64,000 nt of DNA from Lobosporangium transversale (lineage: Eukaryota; Mortierellomycota; Mortierellomycetes; Mortierellales; Mortierellaceae): the NCBI RefSeq assembly GCF_002105155.1, contig NW_019029068.1, positions 1 through 64,000 on the forward strand. The letters are read 5' to 3'. The notes beneath the pieces are model-generated. The model saw nothing but the letters and a program-made list of their open reading frames with translations. It ran no database searches and was not told the origin of the DNA. Positions 49,081 through 58,975 of the stretch are shown here, piece by piece (position 1 is the stretch's first letter; the number at the start of each line of letters is the position of its first letter). Position numbers and translations under genes: made by a program.

Positions 49081-50092
49081 GTTTCGATATGTAGACATGG
49101 AGGAATGTACAGACTGGATTCCTTGGAACAGAGCATCATTTATTGTCGGCTACTTCTTTTACATTCTATTCGCTTTGATGTTTGCTACCACCGCTGCCTA
49201 TCTAGTCAAGACATTTGCACCCTATGCAGAAGGCTCGGGCATTCCAGAAGTGAAGACTATCTTGGGAGGATTTGTCATTCGACATTATTTAGGATTGGAG
49301 ACCTTGGTGATCAAGACTGTGACCTTGGTCCTTTCCACCTCTGCAGGACTTTCATTAGGGAAGGAGGGCCCCTTAGTCCATATTTCATGTTGTATTGGGA
49401 ATATTATACCACGAGTGTTTCAAAAGTTCAAGAGGAATGAGGCCAAGATGAGAGAAATTTTGAGTGCAGCGTCTTCAGCAGGGATATCTGTAGCATTTGG
49501 AGCACCGATCGGAGGTGTTGTGTTTGCAATGGAAGAGATGTCTTATTATTTCTCGTCGGATACGATGTGGCATTCTTTCTTTTGTGCAATGGCTGCAGCC
49601 GTGGCGTTGAAGTTGATGGATCCATTCAGAACAGAGAAGTTGGTGGTCTTTCAAGTTTCGTATGATCGAGGTTGGCATGGGTTTGAGATGTTTTTTTATA
49701 TGCTCTTGGGGATCCTTGGGGTAAGAAGAGGAAAAAAAAAAAAAAGAAAAAAAAATCTTTTATGGCCTTGTTACTGACAAGAATACTACAAAAACCAAAT
49801 GGACTAAAAAAGATTTTGTTGGCCTTCAATGGATGTTAGGGTCTTTGGGGTGCATTCTTCATCAAGATGAACTTGAGGCTCGCAGCATTCCGTAAAACAT
49901 CATGGCTAAGGGTTTACCCTGTTTATGAGGTTATTGTGGTGTGCTTACTAACAGCGATCGTTGGGTATCTGAACATCTTTACCAGGTAATGAGAACCAAA
50001 CCAACGAAAAGAAGAAAAGAAGAAAAGAAGCAAAGCCATAACTCATTAACATTCATCCTTCTTTTTTTTTTTATCTTCCTCACTGCCCCCCC

Positions 50093-50130
<38 letters not shown>

Positions 50131-51252
50131 TGCAATCTCCAGAGTTACTAGCGAATTTATTCCGCGAATGTGATAGTGGAGCGAATTATCATGGACTTTG
50201 CGAGTAAGTATTGGTATTTGAAAGTAGGCGGATAAAATATCCTTAAATTTAAATACTAAAATGATTTGAAAAAAACAATCCTTTCTTCCCTTTTTTTTAA
50301 AAAAAAGTAATGGAGGTGTTGGCCTTCGAGTTTTTGCGCTCTTATCTGCTAGTGGTGTCAAGGGTCTGCTCACGATTTTAACGTTCGGTCTGGCGATTCC
50401 TGCGGGGATCTTCATGCCTTCGATGGTAATTGGGGCACTTTTTGGGCGAGCCTTGGGGATGATGGTTCAAGCCTGGCAGGTCAACCATCCAGGATTTTGG
50501 TTGTTTTCGTCTTGTCTTCCAGATGTGCCCTGTGTGACTCCAGGGTCGTATGCGATGGTGGGTGCGGCCGCCTTTATGGGAGGTGTCACTCGTATGACGG
50601 TATCCCTGGTGATCATCATGTTTGAATTGACAGGCGCACTCACCTATGTCCTTCCTATCATGATTGTTGGTAAGGAAGATGAAAGTTTATTCTTGGGTTG
50701 TTCAAGGAAAAGAAAAGGAAAACATGCAAATAGATAGTTTTTTTCTTTTTTTCTTTTTTTTTCCTCTAGTCATGACGAGTAAATGGGTGGGCGATGCATT
50801 TGGCAAAGAAGGAATCTTTGATGGCATCATTCTGCTCTGTGGATATCCATTCTTGGATGACAAGGAGGAATACAGACTGAATACGACAGCTTCTCAGGTG
50901 ATGACACCGGTAGAAGATTTGGTGGTAGTGACAGCGACAGGCAATACATTGGATTCCTTGGATAGTTTGCTACGTGAAACTCACTATAAGGGTTATCCTG
51001 TAGTGAATTCACTCCGAGATATGATGTTGGTTGGATATATCTCCAGAACTGAGCTTCGGTATGCAATCGATGAAGCCAGGAAAAGGAATTTGCCTGGAAA
51101 TACCCCTGCGGGAAACGTGGTCCCAATTCTGGAAAACACCCCAGCGTTCATAGAGTTCCGATTATGGATGGATCAGACCCCCATCACGGTCTCACACCGG
51201 TTCCCGATGGATCAGGTTATTGTTATTTTCAGGCGACTGGTAAGAAAAAGTG

Positions 51253-51287
<35 letters not shown>

Positions 51288-51468
51288 ACTGGAAAGGTGG
51301 ACATCTGCTTAAGTTTTGTTTGTTAATGAATGATTCCATGGTCATTAGGGAGTACGGTATGTATTATGCACACAGCATGGGCAACTGCTCGGCCTGATCA
51401 CAAAAAAGGATGTCTTGAAACATTTGGCATCGATCGAGCATCCAGACGAACAAGAGGCCACATCATAA
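46920..51468 (+). CDS. ClC-family chloride channel/exchanger with CBS domains
   Basis: Nine exons: 46920-47752, 47922-48568, 48690-48941, 49095-49720, 49840-49985, 50129-50203, 50308-50669, 50770-51239 and 51349-51468, for 1176 residues. About 490 residues of Ser/Gly/Asp-rich cytosolic N-terminus precede the membrane part, longer than usual. Signature motifs are in order: GSGIPEVK (about 624), GKEGPLVH (666-673, with gating Glu 668, typical of proton-coupled exchangers), GGVVFAMEEMSYYF and PAGIFMPSMVIGA. Two C-terminal CBS domains cover about 1005-1170. The fungal homolog Gef1 works in Golgi and vacuolar membranes; localisation here is inference. The upstream ATG at about 46893 lies in leader sequence; 46920 was taken as start because it follows a purine-rich AACC context. 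Several introns carry A or T runs over 20 bases. It converges on ALDH7. Confidence 0.93.
50101..50128 (+). other. 3' splice site preceded by a pure A-tract
   Basis: The fifth ClC intron (49986-50128) ends in about 27 A bases directly before the AG, where a pyrimidine tract would be expected. The next intron likewise ends in AAAAAAAAG. The upstream stretch CTTTTTTTTTTATC near 50061 may act as the pyrimidine tract. Confidence 0.6.
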
Positions 51469-51512
51469 AAAAAAGTAGCTTTCTCAACAGGTTTTATAAA
51501 GCAAATTAAATT

Positions 51513-51518
51513 AATAAA
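51513..51518 (+). terminator. Probable polyadenylation signal of the ClC gene
   Basis: AATAAA lies 45 bases past the stop codon and is followed by AATAAAAAATAAAA. The gap to the end of ALDH7 is only 164 bp, so the two 3' UTRs may overlap. Confidence 0.55.
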
Positions 51519-51632
51519 TAAAAAATAAAACCATTTTTTAAAAGAGTATTATTTACAGAAGGATAAGTTTGGATTGGCTTAAAAATAATCAAAAAAGAAT
51601 CTGTCTATCATTTTTTTTTTAAAAAAAACTGT

Positions 51633-53542
51633 CTACTCAAACTTGATGCCTTGAGCAAGAGGGAGCTCACCCGTGTAGTTAATGACACAAGTGCTGCGGC
51701 GCATATATTGCTTCCAGGCATCCGAGCCAGACTCGCGTCCACCACCGGTCTCCTTCTCTCCTCCAAATGCACAGCCAATCTCTGCACCGCTCGATGGCAA
51801 GTTGACGTTGGCAATACCGCAGTCCGATCCTGAGGGTCCAACCCACTTGAAGAGATGTGCAGGGTTGCGGGTGAACAAGGATGAAGATAGACCCTGCTTG
51901 ACCGAGTTGTTGATCTCAATGGCATGGTCCAGATCCTTGACCTTCATGGTGTGAAGGATGGGAACAAAGATTTCGTTCTGAACAACTTCAGCATCTGGGG
52001 AAATGGAGGTGATCGTAGGCATCACAAAGTTTCCAGGGCGGTCATCCAAGACTTTGCCTCCTGTCAGGATCTTTCCACCCTGAGCCTTGACGGCCTCAAT
52101 ACCCTTCTTATATTGCTCGACTGCAGCCTTAGTGTGGAGAGGTCCACAGAGAGTACCAGCCTCGAGAGGATCACCGATACGGACTGATTGATAAGCCTTG
52201 ACAAGCTTCTCGAGGAACTCATCATGAATCTTCTCGTGCAAGAGTAAGCGGCGAGTCGTAGTACAGCGCTGACCAGCAGTACCGACAGCAGCAAAGAGAA
52301 CAGACCTCAGTGCGAGATCCAAATCTGCGTCATCCATGACGACAATCGCATTATTTCCACCCAACTCCAAAAGGGATTTGCCAAAGCGCTTGGAGACGGT
52401 CTCGCCAACCTTACGACCTACAGCAGTTGAGCCAGTGAAGGACAGAAGCTTCACACGCTCGTCATCGACCATGGCCTGACCCACATCAGCACCACCTGCG
52501 ACCAAGGAGCAAAGAGCGCCAGGAAGGCCGTTTTTGACAAGGACCTTCTCCAAGATCTTTGTGACTGCGATCGAGGAGAGATTGGTAGAAGGAGCGCCTT
52601 TCCACAAGACGGGATTACCACAGACAAGGGCAATAGCCGAGTTCCAGCCTAATGAGAAAAAAAGAAAAAAGTAACAATTGTAAGTTTTTTTTTTTTTTTT
52701 TTTTTTTGAAAACAAAAGCTATATCATGATCCCTATTACTTCCATTACATTTATATGTCAACAGCATAAAATAAAAGAAAATATATACTAAAATAAGTTC
52801 ACTTACCATAGACAGCTACAGGAAAGTTGAAGGCAGAGATGACACCAACAGTTCCGATAGGATTCCACTGCTCAATCATGAAATGTCCAGGTCTCTCTGA
52901 GGGAACGACCTGTCCATTCAAGGATCGGCTCAGGCCCAGGGCGTAATCACAAATGTCGATGTATTCCTGAACTTCACCTTTGCCCTCCGGCAAGATCTTA
53001 CCCATCTCAAGCGAGACTAAAGCACCCAGGGGGTCGAGCTTCTCATTCAAGGCGTCACGCATCTGACGAACAATCTCACCACGCTTAGGAGCGGGGGTCT
53101 CGCGCCAGGCAACCTTGACCTGCTCCATCTTTTTGAGTGTCTCATCCAGTTCTTGGACAGTACCCTTTTACAATAAATATATGATAATATTACAGACGCA
53201 AAGAAAAGCGTTATTAAACAAGTTTGACCGTGTGAAAAAAAAAAAAAAAAAAAAAAGTAAATTATACAAGACACTTACAGTTTGAATGCGTCCAATGACA
53301 GATCCGTCAGCAGGGTTGAGAGACTCAACAACGGGACCAGAGCCACCCCAGGTGCCGTTGAAGACACCTTTATTCTCAAACTGGAGGTCGAGCTGATCAA
53401 AGATGGCCTTATGCTTGGGGTTGATCTTGGCGGCAGAAGAGTAATTGAGGACGGTCATGGAGCGGATCGCAGTACTGGAAGCAGCAGTACGCAGGAGTAC
53501 GGCCCTGTTTAGAGAGAAACGACTCAGCAGCATTGAAGACAT
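51633..53542 (-). CDS. ALDH7: ALDH7-type aldehyde dehydrogenase (alpha-aminoadipic semialdehyde dehydrogenase-like)
   Basis: Three exons: 53542-53279, 53164-52807 and 52648-51633, for 545 residues (human ALDH7A1 539). The N-terminus [20 protein letters not shown] is Arg/Ser-rich and amphipathic, which suggests a mitochondrial targeting signal. Conserved elements: [18 protein letters not shown] across the exon 2/3 junction, FTGSTAVG (278-285) for NAD binding, catalytic Glu 302 in LLELGG, and catalytic Cys 336 in [12 protein letters not shown], a string characteristic of the antiquitin branch. The C-terminus has [20 protein letters not shown]. Antiquitins oxidise alpha-aminoadipic semialdehyde from lysine breakdown and other toxic aldehydes. 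The substrate here is inferred. All introns are GT-AG. Confidence 0.94.
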
Positions 53543-54233
53543 TATGAGATGAAGTTAATGAAGTTCAAGGGAATGAAAATTAAAATGAATGAAAGATGAA
53601 TTGAATGAAAGTAATCAACGAATCAATTTTTAAATTAATTAAAAGAAAAGAAAAAAAGAAAAGCAATGACAGCTGCTGAGACGTTAAAGAATAAGAAAGG
53701 GGATATGAGGGTGAATGGAGAGAGAGGAGTTGAGAGGATAAAGAAAAAGAAAAAAGAAGACGAATATCAATCAACAATGTTCTTTTTTTATAGCTGTCAC
53801 CCATCCCACACAAACCCAGGCTCCCCCCTTTTTTCTAAGACTTTGTTACTTTCAAGTATTCTCATCCAACCTTGACAAGTCATCTTTTCTACTCTAGTCC
53901 TTCATTATGTATATAGCCTAGACCAAATACCTGGCCACTTTAGTTTTTAATTTTTAGTTTTAGAGAAAGAGATGGATGTGTGTCATCGCCAAAGGTTCAG
54001 GTCAGGTACCCTCTCTCCTCTCCCTCCCTTTACCTTTACGCTCAAAAAACTTTATTTCTCTTGTATTGCTTACATTGCTCTGCTACGTTCTCTTACCCGT
54101 GTGAAAAATCATTGCCACCTTCCTTTTATGGCCTAGTCTATGTACAGTTGCACTTGTATCACGCAGCTCACGTACACACAGATCATGTTCACTGTTCCCT
54201 TTCAGCCTTTATCCACTCCAATTTAATAAATAC
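53543..54233. other. Intergenic; promoter of ALDH7 at its left end
   Basis: Only short, domain-free ORFs. The ALDH7 5' flank is A-rich on the plus strand. Confidence 0.45.
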
Positions 54234-54267
54234 GAGCCGGGGACCGTGGCGAAGCCACAGCTGGCTC
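54234..54267 (-). mobile_element. GC-rich nested hairpin, candidate Helitron 3' end
   Basis: The outer stem is GAGCC (54234-54238) with GGCTC (54263-54267); the inner stem is GTGGC (54246-54250) with GCCAC (54254-54258) around a GAA loop. It is sharply GC-rich in A/T-rich DNA. It lies about 260 bp downstream, in the minus orientation, of the helicase fragment, as expected for the subterminal hairpin of a Helitron. A canonical CTRR end is not evident. Confidence 0.4.
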
Positions 54268-54526
54268 TTGCCTCGTAAGGCAACAAAAAGAAACATAACT
54301 TGCAGCAGCAGAAGGTTTATATTTTGACATAGGGGCGAAGACAATAAACCCATGTAGGCCTTTGGTCTTTTACCACTGCATGTTTTTTTTTTTTTTTTAA
54401 AAAAAAAAGAAAAGCGCAAGTACAGTAGTACAATATCCAAAAGGAGAATAGCTGGTAACACAGCATTTGATGAGTTAACAACAGCGAGGAGGCAGCATTG
54501 TAAATGACGATCAAAAGGTAATGTGT

Positions 54527-54671
54527 CTATAAAGCACCTTTGAAGACAATGTTCCGTGTATATGTCTCAGACTTGTCTATTACCTTGCCGTTCGCGATAA
54601 GCACTTTAGGATTATTTGGGTCTGTACATCGTGACAAAGCAACGTAGAGACGATCTACAAGTATACTAAAC
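54527..54671 (-). pseudogene. C-terminal fragment of a Helitron/PIF1-type helicase
   Basis: The minus-strand frame reads LVDRLYVALSRCTDPNNPKV, then LIANGKVIDKSETYTRNIVF and a stop. The YVALSRC segment matches the last motif of PIF1/RecD-like helicases, and the TRNIVF ending is typical of Helitron RepHel proteins. Only about 47 residues remain, without upstream helicase motifs or a Rep domain, so it is a dead fragment. Confidence 0.65.
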
Positions 54672-55511
54672 TACACAAGCAGTCAGAGAAGTATAAGAAC
54701 ATGCGCATGCAGGTAGAGAGAGTTGTAGACTCTCTTGACTCTCAATTGCCATCATACTCAGTCGCTAGTTGCAAATGCTGCAAGAGAAAGAATAAAGTTA
54801 ATGGTTGCTGAGCTGTTATTTATTGATGTACAAAAAAAAAAAAAATTGAAATGAGGACATGTATGTATTCTCATTTCTTCATACTAGAGGAAACTTATCC
54901 GTACAAAAGCTCAACCCTGCTGATTTAACAGATTTCGGCATTCTACAGCCTTGCCGCGACATAACGCTTATTGAGACGTTTGGTCTGATTATGGGTGAGT
55001 TGTCTCCGCTTCCTATTAAGTGGTCTTGTTGGCCCTGACGCATTATTCTTTTGCTGATTCTTCCTCTTTCTGTCTCTAATATGAGGGTTTTGCTGTTTAG
55101 GCTCTTCCAGTACTGACGGATGATGATATCTGATCAAAGTACTCATAGATACGGCTCCAACGCTAACGTGAATTTTTCTTTCAAAACTTTGAATTCAGCA
55201 GCGTTTTCTCGTTCTTAAGCTTGGAATAGAATGGCCTGAGGTTTTTCATCATAAGGATTCATAGAAATTCCTCTTCTTTTGTCTCTGGCATGGCTATTCC
55301 CGTGATGGAAAAGCCAAGTCTAGCGAAGAGATCCATACCCAGGACAAAGTCATAATACTTAATATGTATGTGCGGGGTTTGGTAGATTGCTTTCCCCATT
55401 CCGTAGCAATGTTTCTAAGTCTGACGGAGACAGAAGGTACTGTGATAACTCGTTTTGCATCCAATCCTCGAGGAGGGCAGTTTCGATATGATTATTGTCT
55501 GATGTCTGAAT
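54672..55511. other. Intergenic, no supported gene
   Basis: Small ORFs only. A basic 67-codon minus-strand ORF (54943-55146) has no recognised domain. Confidence 0.4.
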
Positions 55512-55966
55512 CTATTCTCGAATGTAAGTCTGATCTTCAACAGAAAGAGATGGTGGTAGATCGATATCGCCTGCGATAATGAAGGAATGTAGCAAGGACT
55601 CTCTCGCCATACTCATAATATATGGAAACATAACCTCATCCACGTCTGTTCCAGAATCTGTGAGCCATCTTGGGCCAAGATATCGATAATAATTTTCTTT
55701 GAAGAAAGCTCGCAAATGTAATATCTCATTAGGCGAAAGACTGGAACTGCTCGAAGTCGAAGACTTTGATCCAGAAGATGAACTCGAAGTGGAAGATGCG
55801 GGCGGCGCCGAACTGGATGTCGAGATATCGTCAGGACTTGCTAATTCAAGAAATATTTCCTGTTCAAAGCGAGAATCGTTGGTTGGCGTATCCTTTTCAA
55901 GGCCCAGACCCTTGTTGGACGACCTGGTGGCCCGTCTATTCCCATTAAGCTCTTGTTTCTTTCGTT
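55512..55966 (-). pseudogene. Single coding-like exon, Ser-rich then conserved-looking domain, unidentified
   Basis: An acceptor-like CGTCAATAG precedes an open frame running left from 55966 to the stop at 55512. It encodes a charged lead, a Ser/Thr-rich linker (SSTSSSSSGSKSSTSSSS) and then a folded-looking part, LRAFFKENYYRYLGPRWLTD, ending near DLPPSLSVEDQTYIRE. No ATG or upstream exon was found and the downstream sequence is broken. It may be a partial gene whose first exon I missed. Family not recognised. Confidence 0.4.
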
Positions 55967-57272
55967 CTATTGACGAGCAAAGCGGTGTTAATAGGGTGAT
56001 TCGATTAAAAATCCACGTTTAGAGACCACACTTGGACATCGCTCTTACGAAGCAGCGGCCTATATGCCGCTCCACGGCACACAGGGTAGACCCTCTGGGT
56101 CTCTACCGCTGCCTCTAAAATAATAGACCCAAAGGGTATCCAGTTGAGCCTCCCTCAAATCTGTTGTTTTTTTTTAAAAAAAAAAAAAAATCATATTTGA
56201 ACTCCTAATACAAGTCATTGGTATCATTGGTAGTTAAAGATCGTTCCTCCAACGTCTAACGTCTTGGATCGATAATTGCTCCTTTGTGAATGCTAGAGTC
56301 CATTCCTGGTCATTGGAATAGAAAGTCTTCCAATAGTGCCAATCGTCAACGATGCATCTGTCCCTGGCATCGGGGAATAGGCTGTGATAATCGAGAACGA
56401 ATCTTTTGCGCTGAGTTTCGTTGGGGTTGCCAAGCTCAAGAGGTAGCTAATCCCTGGTTCTTTGCTTTTAATTCGATTGATGCGTTGGTTCTTATCCTTC
56501 ATTCTAACTATATGTCTAAAAAATATAATGGTTAACAACTATACAATAGCCGCATTCCAGGCAGGGAGAGGAAGAAGCTCAAACTGTAAGGAAGGTTTGA
56601 GTTTTCGGGCTGCGAATATATGTCAACGACTATATCTTTCCTCTCCGGCGTGTAACGCATTGAGCATTGCATCGAAGCAAATACAGTATGGATAGGAACT
56701 TGACGTTACTATTGATACTGGTCACCAATGCTTTCGTCCCAATTTTTGAAAAAAAGAGGAATGAAGCACTTCTCTCAACAAAGTTACAATAGATGCACCA
56801 TTACCTTGATAGGAGATATTTAGGAGGCTGTGTTTTTATAAGTTATTGTTAAATAATCGAGGATTAAGAAGGTGTTGGACAACAAATTGTGTGAACAGAA
56901 CGATGGAGGCGTGGGATTTTGAAATTATTTTCTGGGTTCTCGGAAGATAATGTGACGGGCTTTTTCCAGTGAAAATTCTTGGAGGTCTGCCAAATCACAA
57001 CTTTCTTTACCAAAGCCAATTAAATTATGCCACTCTTTACTTTCCTTATCAAATCCCGAATACCTCAATTAATTAATGATTTTTCTCCCAATGAAATCAT
57101 GCCATCTCTTTTTCTTTTTCCTTTTCCTTTCCTTTGACGTCTGAATTGATCTGAGCGACATTGCATCACTCCTCATCATGTGATTCTCTCCAATTATACC
57201 CTTAGCGTGGAAAATCTCCATTATGCCTCTTCATTCATTCATTCATTCGAAGAATTCTGGACATTCGCGACC
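55967..57272. other. Intergenic and promoter of the coiled-coil gene
   Basis: It contains a short T/A palindrome at about 56167-56191 and a (TTCA)n stretch at 57228-57247 just before the coiled-coil gene. Overlapping ORFs near 56290-56700 lack domain signals. Confidence 0.4.
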
Positions 57273-58116
57273 ATGACCGTTAGTAAGTCTTCACATCCTC
57301 TGCTCAACCTAACACACATTTTCTTTGGACATTAACACTTAATTTCCCTTCAATATATTCTTTCTAGTTAAATCTCAGGAAGAACTTGCCATTGAGCCCA
57401 TTGAGTCTATTGAGTCTATTGACTCTATTGAGGAGCTGCGCCGGAAATTGGCTGCCGTCACACTCGAGCTAAGAAACACTCAACTGGATCTTATGGACAC
57501 CAAGGATGACCTCGAGTCTTCTCAGGCAGACCTTGATGCGGCTCTATCTAATCTTGAGGAGAAAGAGCTAGAGTTGAAAAATACTAAGCTCGCTCCTGCC
57601 AACAGTGAGTATGCACGCCAGGTGGCCAAAGTCGAGCTTGATAAAGAATTGTCCAGCCACGCCGAGACCAAACTTGAGCTGAAGAACATTAAAGGCGCTC
57701 TCGTCAACAGTGAGCGTGCGCACCAGGAGGCCAACCGTGATCGAGTTATGCCGCGTACGCACAAAGAGCAGGAAGTCTTTATCGTTGTAAAGTTTCAAAT
57801 CCCTCAACCACGATTCCGCATCTTTGCAATGAAACGACAGACGGTTGACCGTGTGTTGAAGCAGTTTTTTGCTGATCACGCTAATCTGGACCCCATTGAG
57901 ATTAAGAAGTTGCGGTTTGATCCTTCGCCAAGAGGTGAAAATGTCATTCAGCATATGAGGCGTGACAAGGATGCTCCCATCAAACTTACCAATCGAAGCT
58001 TTGTTCTCCGGGACAACAATGACACGGAACCTGAGATGATTGAGTATATCACAAAGGTCTTCAACACCTACACTGATAACTGTTCAGAGGCAGCTGTTGT
58101 CTCAAAAAGCGAGTAG
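57273..58116 (+). CDS. Coiled-coil protein with a possible beta-grasp-like C-terminal domain
   Basis: Two exons: 57273-57282 (ten bases, ATG ACC GTT A) and 57368-58116, joined by a GT-AG intron, for 252 residues. Residues 5-110 are heptad-like and strongly charged: repeated IESIESIDSIEELRRKLAAV, then LELRNTQLDL and LELKNTK / LELKNIK blocks with NSEYARQ / NSERAHQ repeats. This indicates a long coiled coil with internal duplication. Residues about 120-240 look folded (EVFIVVKFQIPQPRFRIF, then VDRVLKQFFADHANLDPIEI) and could be a ubiquitin/SUMO-like beta-grasp. That assignment is a guess from strand-helix order. No known family was recognised. The gene stands alone in accessory DNA. Confidence 0.65.
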
Positions 58117-58136
58117 TCTGAAGGCCTAAACTGTTA

Positions 58137-58668
58137 TCTCCTTGCGCAGATCTATGTTTTTCATCCGACTCGAGTAAAGACGTGGGTTTCTATCCCTTGC
58201 CTCTTTTTTTCAAAAAAATAAATAAATAAATAAATAACGAATAAAGACACAATAGTCTTTTTTTAAAAAAAAAAATATCGACTTGGTCAGCTGTCAGCTC
58301 AACGTTGTTCGTGAAGCGTTTCGACTTGTTTGATTTTTCTGCAAGCACTACGCTCGCACTGCTCGCCCCTGCGGGGCTCTCGAAGGCGAGCTTTCGTTTT
58401 TTTAATGTGCGGCCTCGACCTGGGCCTATAGTTTGCAACTTTTCATAATCAATTAAAGAGGGTTCAGGATGTGCAATTATAGGATTTAAAAATGTTAGGC
58501 AGTATATATTATAATAGTACCAGAAGTACGAGAGTCTGTACTCAGGCGCAGGTCTGTTTTTTTGTCCGTCTCGAATAAAGACGTCGGTTTCTATTGCTAG
58601 TTGCATTATATTTTATCCACCTTTTAATAATGAATAAAGACACAAAAGTCTTTTTTTAAAAATATCAT
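58137..58668. repeat. Direct repeat pair (58137-58285 and 58545-58668) with AAAGAC hairpins
   Basis: Both units run GCGCAG-TCT-TTTTT, a CTCGARTAAAGACGT motif, GGTTTCTAT, then GAATAAAGACACAA-AGTCTTTTTTTAAAAA. The second half of each folds as AAAGAC/GTCTTT. They flank and partly overlap the minus-strand ORF at 58190-58606. It may be a tandem duplication of a 3'-UTR-like segment. Confidence 0.6.
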
Positions 58669-58975
58669 GCTGCTGGTCATATTCTATTTGTATAATGTGT
58701 TCCTCTCCTATATCCATATTCTCCATATCTATGTCCGCCACATCAACCATATATACCCTTGAAGATATGATTGATATGATACTTACTTCATCTTCAGGGC
58801 TTGAAAGACTGTTTGTATCTCCATTGACGTTTGCAAGTGACATGCTACCGAGCGACCCCTGTTCAATAGGACTTGCATCCAAAATGCGATTTTCAACATC
58901 ATCCCAATCCCAATCACCGTTGTTAATCTACTCAAGCGTCCACTCTGCCATAGCTGAATATGTCTTGCATTCAAT
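58196..58975 (-). pseudogene. Two degenerate minus-strand coding pieces, unidentified
   Basis: One piece (about 58930-58613) reads INNGDWDWDDVENRILDASP and goes on to an acidic segment, DIDMENMDIGEE, with an in-frame TAG just upstream. The other (58606-58190) contains RTLKKRKLAFESPAGASS, a basic, nuclear-signal-like run. Both run into the AAAGAC repeat as FKKRLLCLYS. A GC-rich hairpin (GCTCGCC 58361-58367 with GGCGAGC 58385-58391) lies inside the second. They may be duplicated ends of one lost gene. Confidence 0.35.
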
